A stretch of 64,000 nt of DNA from Palsa-504 sp963795795. GTDB taxonomy: Bacteria; Actinomycetota; Actinomycetes; Streptosporangiales; Streptosporangiaceae. Location of the stretch: contig CAWCJS010000001.1 of assembly GCA_963795795.1 (NCBI GenBank), positions 186,001 to 250,000 on the forward strand. The letters run 5' to 3'. How positions within the stretch are numbered: position 1 is the stretch's first letter; the number at the start of each line of letters is the position of its first letter. Below are positions 23,926 through 33,206 of this stretch, in pieces. Position numbers and translations under genes: made by a program. The notes beneath the pieces were generated by a model. It did not search any database. It was not told the origin of the DNA and saw only the letters and a program-made list of their open reading frames with translations.

Positions 23926-25530
23926 TTACGGCATCCGTTCGTAGGCGGGGATGGTGAGGAAGTCGGCGAACGTGTCGGCCAGGGCGACCTCGGTGAACAG
24001 CGCCACCGCCTGGCCGTACTGGGCCGCGTCGAAGTCGTCCCCGGCCTGCTCGCGGATCGTGCCCAGCTCCTCGTCGATCAGAGCCTCGACCAATTCCCTG
24101 GTCACGAGGGGCCCGTCGTCGAGGGCGACCTCGTTGTGGATCCACTGCCAGATCTGGGACCGGGAGATCTCGGCCGTCGCCGCGTCCTCCATCAGGTTGA
24201 AGATCGCCACCGCGCCGTTGCCGCCCAGCCACGCGGCCAGGTACTGGAGCGCGACGCTGATGTTGTTGCGCAGGCCCGCCTCGGTGATCTGGCCGGGGGT
24301 CTTGCTGACCGCGAGCAGGTCCTCGGCGGTGACGCTGACGTCGTCCCTGGTCTTGCCGAGCTGGTTCGGGTTGGCCCCGAGGACGCCGTCGAAGACCTCC
24401 TTGCAGATCGGCACCAGGTCCGGGTGGGCGACCCAGGACCCGTCGAAGCCGTCCCGCGACTCGCGCGTCTTGTCCTCGCGCACCTTGGCCAGGGCCTTCT
24501 CGTTGACTTCAGGATCGCGCCGCGAAGGGATGAACGCGGCCATCCCGCCCATCGCGTGCGCCCCCCGCTGGTGGCAGGTGTGTACCAGCAGCTCGGTGTA
24601 GGCGCGCATGAACGGCGCGGTCATCGTGACCGAGTTGCGCTCCGGCAGGACGAACTCGCGCCCCCTGGTACGGAACTTTTTGATCACGCTGAACAGGTAG
24701 TCCCAGCGCCCCGCGTTCAGGCCCGCCGAGTGATCGCGCAGCTCGTAAAGGATCTCCTCCATCTCGAACGCCGCCGGGATGGTCTCGATCAGGACCGTGG
24801 CCCGGATCGTCCCGCGCGGGATACCAAGGAAATCCTGCGCGAGGCTGAACGCGTCGTTCCAGAGCCGCGCCTCCAGGTGGCTCTCGTTCTTGGCCAGGTA
24901 GAAGTAGGGGCCCTTGCCCTTGTCCAGCTGGCGCTGCGCGCTGGCCGCCATGTACAGCGCGAAGTCGACCAGGCTCCCGGAAGCCCGCACCCCGTCGACC
25001 AGGATGTGCTTCTCGTCCAGGTGCCAGCCGCGCGGGCGGACCACGATCGTGGCCAGCTCGCCGTCCGGCCCCAACGCGTAGTCCTTGCCCTCGGGCGAGG
25101 TGAAGTCGATGGTCCGGTCCAGCGCGTCCTTGAGGTTGAGCTGCCCGGTGATCATGTTGTCCCAGAGCGGGGTGTTGGCGTCCTCGAAGTCGGCCAGCCA
25201 CACGTTGGCGCCGGAGTTCAGCGCGTTGATCGTCATCTTGCGGTCGGTCGGCCCGGTGATCTCGACCCGGCGGTCGACGAGCCCGGGCGCGGGCGCCGCC
25301 ACCCGCCAGTCCGGGTCCTCGCGGATGGCCGCCGTCTCGGGGAGGAAATCGAGCATCGCCCCGCGGGAGAGCTCGGTCTGCCGGCGTTGGCGGGCGCGGA
25401 GCAGCTCGGACCGGCGCGGGCCGAGCTCGGCGTGCAGGGCGGCGATGAGCCCGATGGCCTGTGGCGTGAGGATCTCGTCGTAGCGATCACCGTAAGGCCC
25501 GGTGATCTGCACGTGTTCGGTCTCCGGCAT
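23926..25530 (-). CDS. aceB: Malate synthase A
   Basis: 534 residues, matching malate synthase A. The start ATG has GGGAGGA about 10 bases upstream. Characteristic blocks: NVWLADFEDANTPLWDNM (about 118-135), VVRPRGWHLDEKHI (about 170-183, with an active-site Arg), ATVLIETIPAAFEMEEIL (about 250-267), MTAPFMRAYTELLV and DGSWVAHPDLVPI. It condenses glyoxylate with acetyl-CoA to malate. It lies 78 bases upstream of glcD on the same strand, so glycolate-derived glyoxylate can be fed directly into central metabolism. Isocitrate lyase is not in the window. Confidence 0.95.
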   Translation of the reverse strand: MPETEHVQITGPYGDRYDEILTPQAIGLIAALHAELGPRRSELLRARQRRQTELSRGAMLDFLPETAAIREDPDWRVAAPAPGLVDRRVEITGPTDRKMTINALNSGANVWLADFEDANTPLWDNMITGQLNLKDALDRTIDFTSPEGKDYALGPDGELATIVVRPRGWHLDEKHILVDGVRASGSLVDFALYMAASAQRQLDKGKGPYFYLAKNESHLEARLWNDAFSLAQDFLGIPRGTIRATVLIETIPAAFEMEEILYELRDHSAGLNAGRWDYLFSVIKKFRTRGREFVLPERNSVTMTAPFMRAYTELLVHTCHQRGAHAMGGMAAFIPSRRDPEVNEKALAKVREDKTRESRDGFDGSWVAHPDLVPICKEVFDGVLGANPNQLGKTRDDVSVTAEDLLAVSKTPGQITEAGLRNNISVALQYLAAWLGGNGAVAIFNLMEDAATAEISRSQIWQWIHNEVALDDGPLVTRELVEALIDEELGTIREQAGDDFDAAQYGQAVALFTEVALADTFADFLTIPAYERMP

Positions 25531-26107
25531 GTGTAGCGCTCCTCCCGGCTCGTGCCTCATATCCTAGGCAGCCCGCCCCGGCGCGGGCCCGATAGGCTTG
25601 CCCCAACGGTGCAGGGCGAGCGCCACGGGTCCCCATGGATCACATGGATAGCATCCGCACCATCCGCTAGCGTTAATGCGCGGATGCCGGCCAGTGAAAG
25701 TGGCACTCTACCTAGAAGAATGGGTACGCAGCCACAACCATTGGTCAGGGTGACCTTTCAGCCCTGTCAGGTGCGGGGAACGGGCCGCTGGCGAGCAGGC
25801 CGGCGATCCCTAGTGCCGCCCAATGCCAGTTTATCTGCTTTCCGATAGCCGGGTCGCCGCAGCCGTGAATTGCTTTAACCATTTTCCGGCAGGAAAGGGC
25901 TTGGGTACTCTGCGCGCTGTTCGATGCCCGCTGGTCAGCGCCAATGGCCGCCCACCGGGCAGCACGGCCGGTCGCAAGGAAGGCCCCGGATATCGCGGCA
26001 CCTGCGGCCCGCACCTGACGCAAGCCGCGAAAGCTGCTAAACTTGCCTATCCCAGGAATTGACGCGGACCACGCCAGCGCATATCTAAAGAAAGTATATC
26101 ACAGAAT
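25531..26107. other. Intergenic region between aceB and the HelD-like gene
   Basis: About 580 bases between divergent genes. Short open frames exist on both strands but none has a ribosome site with coding-like composition. The last ~40 bases before the helicase gene are AT-rich (TATCTAAAGAAAGTATATCA) and probably contain its promoter; no clear ribosome site is present there. Confidence 0.4.
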
Positions 26108-28432
26108 ATGACGTCTCGCCAAAGCGATTCCATCGGCACCAGCGCCGTCGGCCAGGAACAAGCGTACGTCGATATGCTCTACGGCCTGCTGGATGAGGCG
26201 CGCGAGAGGGCCCAGGGCGCACTCGCCGGCACGCTCGGCAGCGGCGGTGCGGGCGGCACCTTCCAGGCCCGGGTGGAGCGCGACTTCACCGCGGCCGAGC
26301 AGAGCCGGCGGCTGGCCCAGCTGAACGCCGTGGAGCGAGGCCTGGTCTTCGGCCGCACCGACGCCGAAGCGGGCCCCGACGCCAGATCAGGCACCGATGC
26401 CGAAGCAGGCCCCGACGACGGGGGCACCACGGCCGAGGACCCCGCCACGACGCTGTACATCGGCCGGATCGGCCTGCGGGACGACGAGCACGAGCCGCGC
26501 CTGATCGACTGGCGGGCCCCCGCGGCGCACCCGTTCTACGCCGCCACCCCCAAGGACCCGAACGGCCTGATCCGCCGTCGGCACATCTACACCAGGAACC
26601 GGACGGTGACTGGCGTCGACGATGAGGTCTTCGACCTAGACCGGCTGTCCGAATCGGACCGGCAAACCCTGTCCGGTGAGGCCATGCTGATCGCCAGCAT
26701 CACCGCTGGCCGCACGGGCCGGATGAGCGACGTGGTCGCCACCATCCAGGCCGAGCAGGACCGGGTGATCCGCGCCACCCTCCAGGGCGTCCTGGTCGTG
26801 CAGGGCGGCCCGGGCACCGGCAAGACGGTGGCCGCCCTGCACCGCGCCGCGTACCTGCTCTACACGCACCGGCGGGTCCTCGAGCGCCGCGGCATCCTGG
26901 TCATCGGCCCGAACGCCACGTTCCTCCGCTACATCAGCCAGGTCCTGCCGTCCCTCGGCGAGACCGACGTGGTGCTGAGCTCCATCGCCGAACTCTTCCC
27001 GCGCGTCACCGCCGCCCCCGACGACGATCCACGGGCCGCCGCGATCAAGGGCGACCTGGCGATGGTGTCCGTACTGCGCCACGCGGTGCGCAACCACCAG
27101 CAGGTCCCGCCGGCCGACCTGGTGATCACGGTCGACAGCGTCCGGATGACCGTGTCCAGGGACACGTGCCTGCGCGCCCGCGACCGGGCCCGCGCGCAGC
27201 GCAAGCCGCACAACGTGGCCCGCAAGCAGTTCATCAGCGAGTTGCTCGGCGCGCTCGCGGTGGCGGAGGGGACCGCCCTCGGCCGCCCCCTCGACCCGGA
27301 CGACCTGCCCTACACCCGCGCCCGGCTGTGGGACGAGCCGCCGGTCCGGGCCGCATTCGACGCCCTGTGGCCCTTCCTCACCCCGCAGCGGCTGGTCGCC
27401 GGACTGCTGGCCGAGGAAGCTGCCCTCCGCGCCGCCGCCCCGGGTCTTTCTGAGGCCGAACGAGCGGTGGTGCACCGCCCCGATGCCCCCGAGGCGTGGA
27501 CGGTGGCCGATGTCCCGCTTCTCGACGAGGCCGCCCAGCTCCTGGGGGCCGACGACTCGGCCGAACGCCGGCAGCGCCGGGCCGCCGACCGCGAGCGCCG
27601 GGCCCAGGAGCGGTACGCCCGGGAGGTGCTGGAGATCACCGGCCTGCTCGGGCAGGGACAGGTGGACTTCCTGGACGCCGCCACGCTCGCCGCGTGGAAC
27701 CGCGACCCCGGCCAGGAGCTCACCACGGCCGAGCGGGCCTGGGCCGACCCGTCCTGGGCCTACGGTCACGTGATCGTGGACGAGGCGCAGGAGCTGTCCG
27801 CCATGGCCTGGCGGATGGTCATGCGGCGCATCCCCACCCGATCCCTGACCGTGGTCGGCGATCTGGCCCAGCGAGGCAGCGCGGCCGGCGCCCGCTCCTG
27901 GGCCGAGATGCTCGACCCCTACGTCAAGGGCCGCTGGCGCGAGGAGCGGCTGACCGTCAACTACCGGACCCCGGCCGAGATCATGGCCGTGGCCGCCGAC
28001 GTGCTCGCCTCGGTCGCCCCCGGCGAGCAGCCCCCCGAGTCCGTTCGCGAGGAAGGCGTCTTCCCGCGCACCGTCCTGGGCCTCGATCGCGTCGCGTCAG
28101 TCGTAGACGCCGAACTCGCCGAGATGGGCGACGGCGGCCGGCTGGCCGTGATCGCGCCCACGGCCCGGATCGCGGACCTGGCCCGGGCCCTGCCCGGGGC
28201 CGTCCCGGGCGACCATGCCGAGTCGCTCGACGCCCCGGTCGCCCTGCTGACCGTCGGCCAGACCAAGGGCCTGGAGTTCGACCGGGTGGTCCTGGTCGAC
28301 CCGGCCGGGATCCTGGCCCAGTCCCCAGCCGGCGGCCACGACCTCTACGTCGCCATCACCCGGGCCACCCATCGGCTCACCGTCGTCCACAACGGAGACC
28401 TCCCCGCCGCGCTGGCCCGCCTAGCGCGCTGA
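26108..28432 (+). CDS. HelD-type RNA polymerase-associated helicase
   Basis: 774 residues of the UvrD/Rep-like superfamily 1, HelD branch. Walker A QGGPGTGKT is at about residues 232-240, followed by the HelD-typical GPNATFLRYISQVLPSLGE (about 268-286). Walker B is VIVDEAQELS (about 556-565), and later motifs are VVGDLAQRG, LTVNYRTPAEI, GQTKGLEFDRVVLVDP and YVAITRATHRL. HelD proteins bind RNA polymerase and strip it from DNA or stalled complexes; some actinobacterial versions (HelR) give rifampicin tolerance. A low-complexity insertion with duplicated TDAEAGPD lies near residues 84-105. No DNA-binding UvrD-like accessory domain is evident, as expected. Resistance to rifamycins is not shown by the sequence. 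Confidence 0.85.
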   Translation: MTSRQSDSIGTSAVGQEQAYVDMLYGLLDEARERAQGALAGTLGSGGAGGTFQARVERDFTAAEQSRRLAQLNAVERGLVFGRTDAEAGPDARSGTDAEAGPDDGGTTAEDPATTLYIGRIGLRDDEHEPRLIDWRAPAAHPFYAATPKDPNGLIRRRHIYTRNRTVTGVDDEVFDLDRLSESDRQTLSGEAMLIASITAGRTGRMSDVVATIQAEQDRVIRATLQGVLVVQGGPGTGKTVAALHRAAYLLYTHRRVLERRGILVIGPNATFLRYISQVLPSLGETDVVLSSIAELFPRVTAAPDDDPRAAAIKGDLAMVSVLRHAVRNHQQVPPADLVITVDSVRMTVSRDTCLRARDRARAQRKPHNVARKQFISELLGALAVAEGTALGRPLDPDDLPYTRARLWDEPPVRAAFDALWPFLTPQRLVAGLLAEEAALRAAAPGLSEAERAVVHRPDAPEAWTVADVPLLDEAAQLLGADDSAERRQRRAADRERRAQERYAREVLEITGLLGQGQVDFLDAATLAAWNRDPGQELTTAERAWADPSWAYGHVIVDEAQELSAMAWRMVMRRIPTRSLTVVGDLAQRGSAAGARSWAEMLDPYVKGRWREERLTVNYRTPAEIMAVAADVLASVAPGEQPPESVREEGVFPRTVLGLDRVASVVDAELAEMGDGGRLAVIAPTARIADLARALPGAVPGDHAESLDAPVALLTVGQTKGLEFDRVVLVDPAGILAQSPAGGHDLYVAITRATHRLTVVHNGDLPAALARLAR

Positions 28433-28513
28433 CCAGCCCGGCCAGACCGTGGTCTACGACGGCAGCCTGCCCCGCCACCCTAGGTCGCCTAGCGCGCTGA
28501 CCAGCCCGGTCAG
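28418..28513 (+). repeat. 28-bp direct duplication at the 3' end of the helicase gene
   Basis: The bases encoding the end and stop of the helicase (CGCCTAGCGCGCTGACCAGC and on) recur 68 bases downstream with one mismatch in 28. The copy lies in the spacer before the patatin gene. This looks like a local tandem duplication of the gene end. Confidence 0.8.
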
Positions 28514-28581
28514 TATCGCGTGGCCGCGTACCCGGAGGTCCGGCGCGTCCCGCCGGGCCGCCGGCTGGTTAGGCTGCCACG

Positions 28582-29982
28582 ATGGACCACGACCCAGGGC
28601 AGGCGCGAGGCGGACCTGCGGCGCGGCACGAGGTGCTGCGGGCGCTGGCCGCCCGCGTGGCCGCGGACAGCCAGCCCGGCGCTCGCCGCGACGGGCTCCG
28701 GATCGCCCTGGCGATCGAGGGCGGCGGCATGCGCGGGGTCATCTCGGCAGGCATGGCCCTCGAGCTGGCTGACCGTGGCCTAGTCCCGGCCTTCGACGCG
28801 GTCTACGGCACCTCGGCCGGCGCGATCACGGGTGCCTGGCTGCTGAGCCGCCCGGAAGGCCTGCTCGGCTGGACGGAGCCCACCTACGCCAAGACCCTGA
28901 TCCGCCGCTCCGCGCTGCTGCGCGGCCGCCCAGTGGTCGACATCCGCGCGCTGATCGAGGACCTGTACCAGACCACGTTCCCGATGGACTTCGCCGCCGT
29001 CCTGGCCAACCCAATCGAGTTGCACCCGCTAGCCACCGACGCGGCCACGGGCCAGTCCACCGACCTGCGCCCCTTCATAGCTACCCCGGCCGACCTACGC
29101 CTGGCCCTGCGGGCCAGCGCCGCCATGCCCCTCCTAGCCGGCCCACCCGTCGCCCTCGCGAACCGTCGCTTCTACGACGCCGGCGTCTCGGAGTCCGTCC
29201 CCTACCGCACCGCTCTAGCCCAGGGCGCCACCCACGTCCTAGTCCTCCGCTCCCGCCGCGCCCCGAGCCCCACCCCGAGCCCGGCCCCAGGCGGCCTCGC
29301 CCCAGGCGGCCCCGTTCCGGACGGCCTCGCCCTAGACGGCCCCACCCCAGGTGGCCCCGCCCCAGACCGCCTGGCCCCAGACCGCCTGGCCCCAGGTGGC
29401 CTCGCCCCAGACCGCCTCGCCCCGGATGGTATTGCCGCGGACGGTCTGGGCCCGGGAGGCCGCCGCCCGTCCCGGTCGGCTCGCCTGCTGGCCCGCACCA
29501 CGCTCCGACGCGAGACCCCGGCACTGCGCGCTGCCTTCCTGGCCCGCGAGTCCCGCCTGGCCGCCGACGACCATCTCCTAGCTCAGTACGAGTCCGGCTC
29601 CCACATGCCGTCCGCGGGCCCCTTCCCGTCCGCGGGCCCCTTCCCGTCCGCGGGCCCCGTTCCGTCCGCGGGCCCCGTTCCGTCCGCGGGCCCCGTTCCG
29701 TCCGCCGATCCCATCCCGTCCGCGGGCCCCGTCCCGTCCGCGGGGCCCGTCCCGTCCGCGGGGCCCGTCCCGTCCGCGGGGCCCGTCCCGTCCGCGGGGC
29801 CCGTCCCGTCCGCGGGCCCCGACCCAGCCGCGAGCTCCGCCTTGGCTCACACGCCTGCCGTGCTCTCCATTCGCCCGGCGGCTGACTCACCCGCGGTGAG
29901 TCGCCTCGCTACCGACGGCGCCCTGCTGCGCGCCGCCCTCGAAGCCGGCCGCGCCGCCGCCCGCGACGCCCTCGGCCCCTGA
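28582..29982 (+). CDS. Patatin-like phospholipase with repeat insertions
   Basis: 466 residues. The patatin hydrolase core is complete: oxyanion motif GGGMRG (47-52), nucleophile elbow GTSAG with Ser78, and the partner Asp199 in FYDAGVSE. Such enzymes cleave acyl chains from lipids with a Ser-Asp dyad. The region after about residue 230 is unusual. An 11-unit pentapeptide tract (GGLAP, DRLAP and variants) is inserted, then family-like sequence resumes (RLLARTTLRRETPALRAAFL), and then 12 hexapeptide units (mostly PSAGPV) precede a short C-terminal part. Both tracts follow the catalytic residues, so activity may be kept. No signal peptide is present. Confidence 0.85.
   Translation: MDHDPGQARGGPAARHEVLRALAARVAADSQPGARRDGLRIALAIEGGGMRGVISAGMALELADRGLVPAFDAVYGTSAGAITGAWLLSRPEGLLGWTEPTYAKTLIRRSALLRGRPVVDIRALIEDLYQTTFPMDFAAVLANPIELHPLATDAATGQSTDLRPFIATPADLRLALRASAAMPLLAGPPVALANRRFYDAGVSESVPYRTALAQGATHVLVLRSRRAPSPTPSPAPGGLAPGGPVPDGLALDGPTPGGPAPDRLAPDRLAPGGLAPDRLAPDGIAADGLGPGGRRPSRSARLLARTTLRRETPALRAAFLARESRLAADDHLLAQYESGSHMPSAGPFPSAGPFPSAGPVPSAGPVPSAGPVPSADPIPSAGPVPSAGPVPSAGPVPSAGPVPSAGPVPSAGPDPAASSALAHTPAVLSIRPAADSPAVSRLATDGALLRAALEAGRAAARDALGP
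29289..29460 (+). repeat. Degenerate 15-bp tandem repeat in the patatin gene
   Basis: About eleven 15-base units encode pentapeptides such as GGLAP, DGLAL, GGPAP and DRLAP. Units differ by a few bases, so the tract is older or more diverged than the downstream hexapeptide tract in the same gene. Confidence 0.8.
29608..29823 (+). repeat. Twelve-copy 18-bp minisatellite in the patatin gene
   Basis: Exactly twelve 18-base units, each a variant of CCGTCCGCGGGCCCCGTT, encode PSAGPF (2), PSAGPV (8), PSADPI (1) and PSAGPD (1). All units keep the reading frame. Several neighbouring copies are identical, so copy number is likely to vary. Confidence 0.9.
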
Positions 29983-30049
29983 CGCATCGCCCCGCCCCGA
30001 GCACCGCCCCGTTTCGTCCCGCACCACTGGGCGCTGCGGTAGCAGCGAC

Positions 30050-30103
30050 CATGATCACGAAGACCTTTTAGTCTCGGCAGACTAAGAACCCTTCGCGATC
30101 ATG
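30050..30103. repeat. Dispersed 54-bp palindrome, copy 2 (convergent terminator)
   Basis: CATGATCACGAAG pairs with CTTCGCGATCATG (one mismatch). Inside, TTAGTCT and AGACTAA form a second perfect 7-bp stem around CGGC. The outer arm and the TTTTAGTCT core match copy 1 at 15480-15533. It lies between the convergent patatin and SDR genes and probably terminates both. Confidence 0.7.
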
Positions 30104-30111
30104 AAACCGCC

Positions 30112-30894
30112 CTACCAGGGGAGCGCGCCGTAGGCGTCGCCGGGGGCGCCGGTGGCCCACAGGTGGCCCCACAGGATGCCGCTGGGGCCGTCGGCGGGCA
30201 GGGTGGCCAGGTAGACGCTGGCCTCCGCGCCCTCCTCGACCGAGCGGAAGCCGCTGTGGCCGTTGAGATCCGTGGCGGTGTACCCGGGGTTGGCCGCGTT
30301 GACCTTGATCGGCGTGTCCCGCAGTTCCCTGGCGTACAGCGCGGTGATCATGTTCAGCGCGGTCTTGGAGGACGGGTAGGCCAACCCGGCCGGGAACTGA
30401 GATAGGGGACTCGCCGGGTCGGTCATCGAGGTGACGGAGCCGAGCTCGCTGGACACGTTGACGATCCGCGCGGCCTGTGACCTGCGCAGCAGCGGGAGCA
30501 TCGCGTTAGTCACGGCGATCACCCCGAAGACGTTGGTCTCGTAGATCGCGCGCATGGCGTCGAGGTCCGTCTGGCTGGGCGGCCCGCCGCGCCCCGCGGC
30601 CGCGCCGGGCGGGCCGCCGCGGGCGATGCCCGCGTTGTTGACCAGGACGTCCAGGCGGCCGTGCTCCTTGTCGATCCAGTCGGCGGCCTCCTGCACCGAC
30701 TCGGGGTCGGTCACGTCGAGCCGGACGAACGTGGCGTCGGTGCCGCCCGCCCGGAGGTCGCGTTCGGCCCCCAGGCCCCGTTCCTCGTCGCGCGCTCCCA
30801 CCAGCACGGTGACCCCGCGCGCGCCGAGCTGGCGGGAGGTCTCCAGGCCAATTCCCTTGTTGGCCCCGGTGATCAGGGCAATCGTCGTCGTCAT
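30112..30894 (-). CDS. Short-chain dehydrogenase/reductase
   Basis: 260 residues of the classical SDR type. The cofactor motif is TGANKGIG (9-16), NNAG is at 86-89, and the catalytic residues are Ser149, Tyr173 and Lys177 (YPSSK). The fingerprint after the active site (NAANPGYTATDLNG) is typical of carbonyl-reductase-like SDRs that use NADP(H). The start ATG was chosen because longer in-frame readings extend into the divergent regulator's promoter and are basic and low in coding character. The substrate is unknown. A divergent XRE/MmyB-type regulator lies 103 bases away, a common SDR/regulator arrangement. Confidence 0.85.
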   Translation of the reverse strand: MTTTIALITGANKGIGLETSRQLGARGVTVLVGARDEERGLGAERDLRAGGTDATFVRLDVTDPESVQEAADWIDKEHGRLDVLVNNAGIARGGPPGAAAGRGGPPSQTDLDAMRAIYETNVFGVIAVTNAMLPLLRRSQAARIVNVSSELGSVTSMTDPASPLSQFPAGLAYPSSKTALNMITALYARELRDTPIKVNAANPGYTATDLNGHSGFRSVEEGAEASVYLATLPADGPSGILWGHLWATGAPGDAYGALPW

Positions 30895-30997
30895 GGCCCC
30901 GAGGCTAGGTGCACCCCGGCGCGGGCGGGAGAGACCCGTCGTGCCTGGTATCAGCGGTCCTACCCTCGCCGGCCGCCCAGCGGCGAAACTAGGAGAC

Positions 30998-31843
30998 ATG
31001 GATTCCGCGAATCGCGCCGAGCTGGCGGCGTTCCTGCGGGCCCGGCGCGCCCGGCTGAGCCCGCGCGACGCGGGCCTGCCCGCCGTCGGCGCCGCGGGGC
31101 GGCGGCGCACGCCGGGGCTGCGCCGCCAGGAGGTGGCCCAGCTGGCCGGGATGTCGGTCGACTACTACATCCGGCTGGAGCAGGGCCGCGGCCCGCACCC
31201 GTCGCGGCAGGTGCTGGCTGCCCTGGCCCGGGCGCTGATGCTGACCGCCGACGAGCGCGACTACCTGTTCCGGATGGCCGGCGCGTCCCCGCCGAGGGTG
31301 GCCCGGCCGAGCCGGGAGATCACCCCGGGCCTGCGGCACCTGCTCGACAGCATGCCGGAGACCCCCGCCTACGTGGTCGACGCGGCTTACAACGTACTGG
31401 CCTGGAACGGGCTGGCCACCCACTTCATCGGCGACCTGTCCGGGTATGAGGACCGGAACATGATCCGCTGGACGTTCCGCCGCGAGCCCACCGACATCAT
31501 CTGGACCGACGAGCACTTCGTCCGCTTCACCCGGGCCACGGTCGCGGACCTGCGCGCGGCCTACGCCCGCTATCCGGGCGACGCCGCCATCGACCAACTG
31601 GTCACCGAGATGCTCGCGCTCTCACCCCGGTTCGCGCAGATGTGGGCCGAGCACGAGGTCGAGGTGCGCGGGCCGATGGTCAAGCAGGTCCGCCACCCGC
31701 AAGTCGGGCTGCTGGAGTTCGAGTGCCAGATGCTGCACATCTCCGAGACCGGCCAGCGCCTGATCGCGTACTGCGCCGCGCCGGGCTCGGCTACCGCGGC
31801 CGCGTTCCGGCGGCTGGCCGGTCTCGCCCCCGTCCCCGCCTAG
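30998..31843 (+). CDS. XRE-family regulator with MmyB-like ligand domain
   Basis: 281 residues, start ATG directly after AGGAGA. A Cro/C1-type helix-turn-helix occupies about residues 10-90 (RRQEVAQLAGMSVDYYIRLE), and the C-terminal ~170 residues match the PAS-like MmyB domain (YVVDAAYNVLAWNGLATHFI). Such regulators commonly control a divergent oxidoreductase and may bind a fatty-acid-like ligand. The target is presumably the SDR gene next to it. The stop overlaps that of the opposing membrane-protein pseudogene within a shared CTAG. Confidence 0.85.
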   Translation: MDSANRAELAAFLRARRARLSPRDAGLPAVGAAGRRRTPGLRRQEVAQLAGMSVDYYIRLEQGRGPHPSRQVLAALARALMLTADERDYLFRMAGASPPRVARPSREITPGLRHLLDSMPETPAYVVDAAYNVLAWNGLATHFIGDLSGYEDRNMIRWTFRREPTDIIWTDEHFVRFTRATVADLRAAYARYPGDAAIDQLVTEMLALSPRFAQMWAEHEVEVRGPMVKQVRHPQVGLLEFECQMLHISETGQRLIAYCAAPGSATAAAFRRLAGLAPVPA

Positions 31844-33206
31844 GGGGCTGCCTCGGTCCCCAGGTGCACCGCGGCGATGACCTGACCCGCGGCGTTGTAC
31901 GCCGTCGCGGTGTCCAGGCTGGTATCGGCGTAGATGTCCGGCGGCGCCGCAACGTACCAGAGCCTGACGGTTGTCCCGGGCCAGCTGGTACGCACGGTAG
32001 ACGCGAAGAGGTTGAAGGATTCACCGGTACCGCGTATGCGGAGCACGACCCTCGCGACGTCAGCGCGCGCATACCCGACGAATTCCGAAACCGGGCGGAA
32101 CGGGTCCTGGGCCGTGCCCTGGCCGGTCCTGCCGTTTGAGACGAGGATCCCGGCCAGTGCCGGGCCGCCGGCGGTCTGGTGCGGGGCGATGACCGCGGTT
32201 CCCGGGGGAACGGCATATGCGTACCAGCCAGCCGGGACGATCCAGAAGCCGACGTGCCCGTCGATCAGGTAGGCCCTGATGGAACCGCCGGTCACGAGGA
32301 GGATGAAGGCGCCGCTGCCGGGGCGCGCCGCGCGAGGCGGGACCAGGACGGCAGGCACGGCCGGACGGGTCAGGCTGGCCAGCTCGTGGCCGGAGGAGTC
32401 GCGGAACACCAGCCGGATCGCCCCGTCCGGCGGGTACGCCACCGACCAGACCTTGACGGCGAACCCGCGCCCGGTGCCTACCACGCCGGCGAAGGTCCGG
32501 CCGTCCGGCAGCACCGCGGTGACCGAAGCCGCCGGCGCGGCGGCGATCCCGGACCGCACGCTCAGGGTGGCAAACGCGCCGGTGTTGGAGCCGGCGTTGA
32601 TGCCGCCAGTGACCTGGACGACCTGCCCCGCAGACAGTTCCGGCGCGGCCCGGCAGAAGGCCTGCCCACTGCCGCGGGTCACGGGACGTTCCGGGCCCGT
32701 GGTCCCGTACTCAGGCTGCTGCACGGTATAGGTGTTAAAGACCGAGCTGCAGAGCTGGATCCCCGGGCTGACGTTGTCGAACCAGAGCTCCTGGCTCCGG
32801 TACCCGAGCCAGAAGCGGCAAATATCTTCGTGCCCTCCGGGGCGTACTCGTAGGACAGGATCGCGCTGCTCGGCGGCACCTGCCTGGACAGGCGCCCGAT
32901 ACCCAGCTGCGGGGTCACGCCGGACGGCGGCGGGCTGGCCGTCGAAGGGTTGTTCCCGCCGCCCGGCGTGGTAGAGGAAGAGGGGAGCTGGCCGGTGACG
33001 ACGTTGGCCGCGATGATGATGCCGGCCACCGCCGCGGCGGCCAGGGCCGGGATCACGTACCTGGCCTGCCACGCGTGACCGCTGGACAGCAACCCGCGCC
33101 GCCTGCGCGCCCGGGCGAGCACGCGCTCCCAGGCGTCGGAGCTGACGGGGGAGTGGTCGGCGCGCTCGCGCAGCGCGTCCCGCAGCCGGTCCTCGACGGT
33201 GTTCAT
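31840..33206 (-). pseudogene. Frameshifted ECF-partner membrane protein (cassette 1)
   Basis: An ATG overlapping the sigma stop starts MNTVEDRLRDALRERADHSP, a cytoplasmic head of the anti-sigma kind. A transmembrane helix follows (YVIPALAAAAVAGIIIAANV) and then a Ser/Pro linker. Near 32820-32828 the frame breaks: the first frame runs into nonsense after EYAPEGTKI, while a different frame continues CRFWLGYRSQELWFDNVSPG and on to the stop. The intact paralogue at 33791-35164 has GYFWIGYASPRYWFDQITQG at the same place, which shows that one base is missing here. The extracytoplasmic part is otherwise well conserved (RLVFRDSSGHELASL, YLIDGHVGFW). Either a real lesion or a sequence error. Confidence 0.8.

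Noticed and set aside
22628..24232. Longer starts for glcE and glcD extending upstream
   Set aside because: Extensions run through the coding sequence of the preceding gene or the spacer and are Arg/Gly-rich; the ATG starts that overlap the previous stop fit the operon.
24136..25536. 466-residue frame antisense to malate synthase
   Set aside because: Complete overlap with a diagnostic enzyme gene; composition is that of a complementary-strand shadow.
25552..26062. Small frames in the aceB-helicase spacer
   Set aside because: No ribosome sites, no recognisable motifs, composition like intergenic DNA.
28582..29982. Repeat arrays in the patatin gene as a CRISPR array
   Set aside because: Units are contiguous 15- and 18-bp repeats without spacers and stay in the reading frame.
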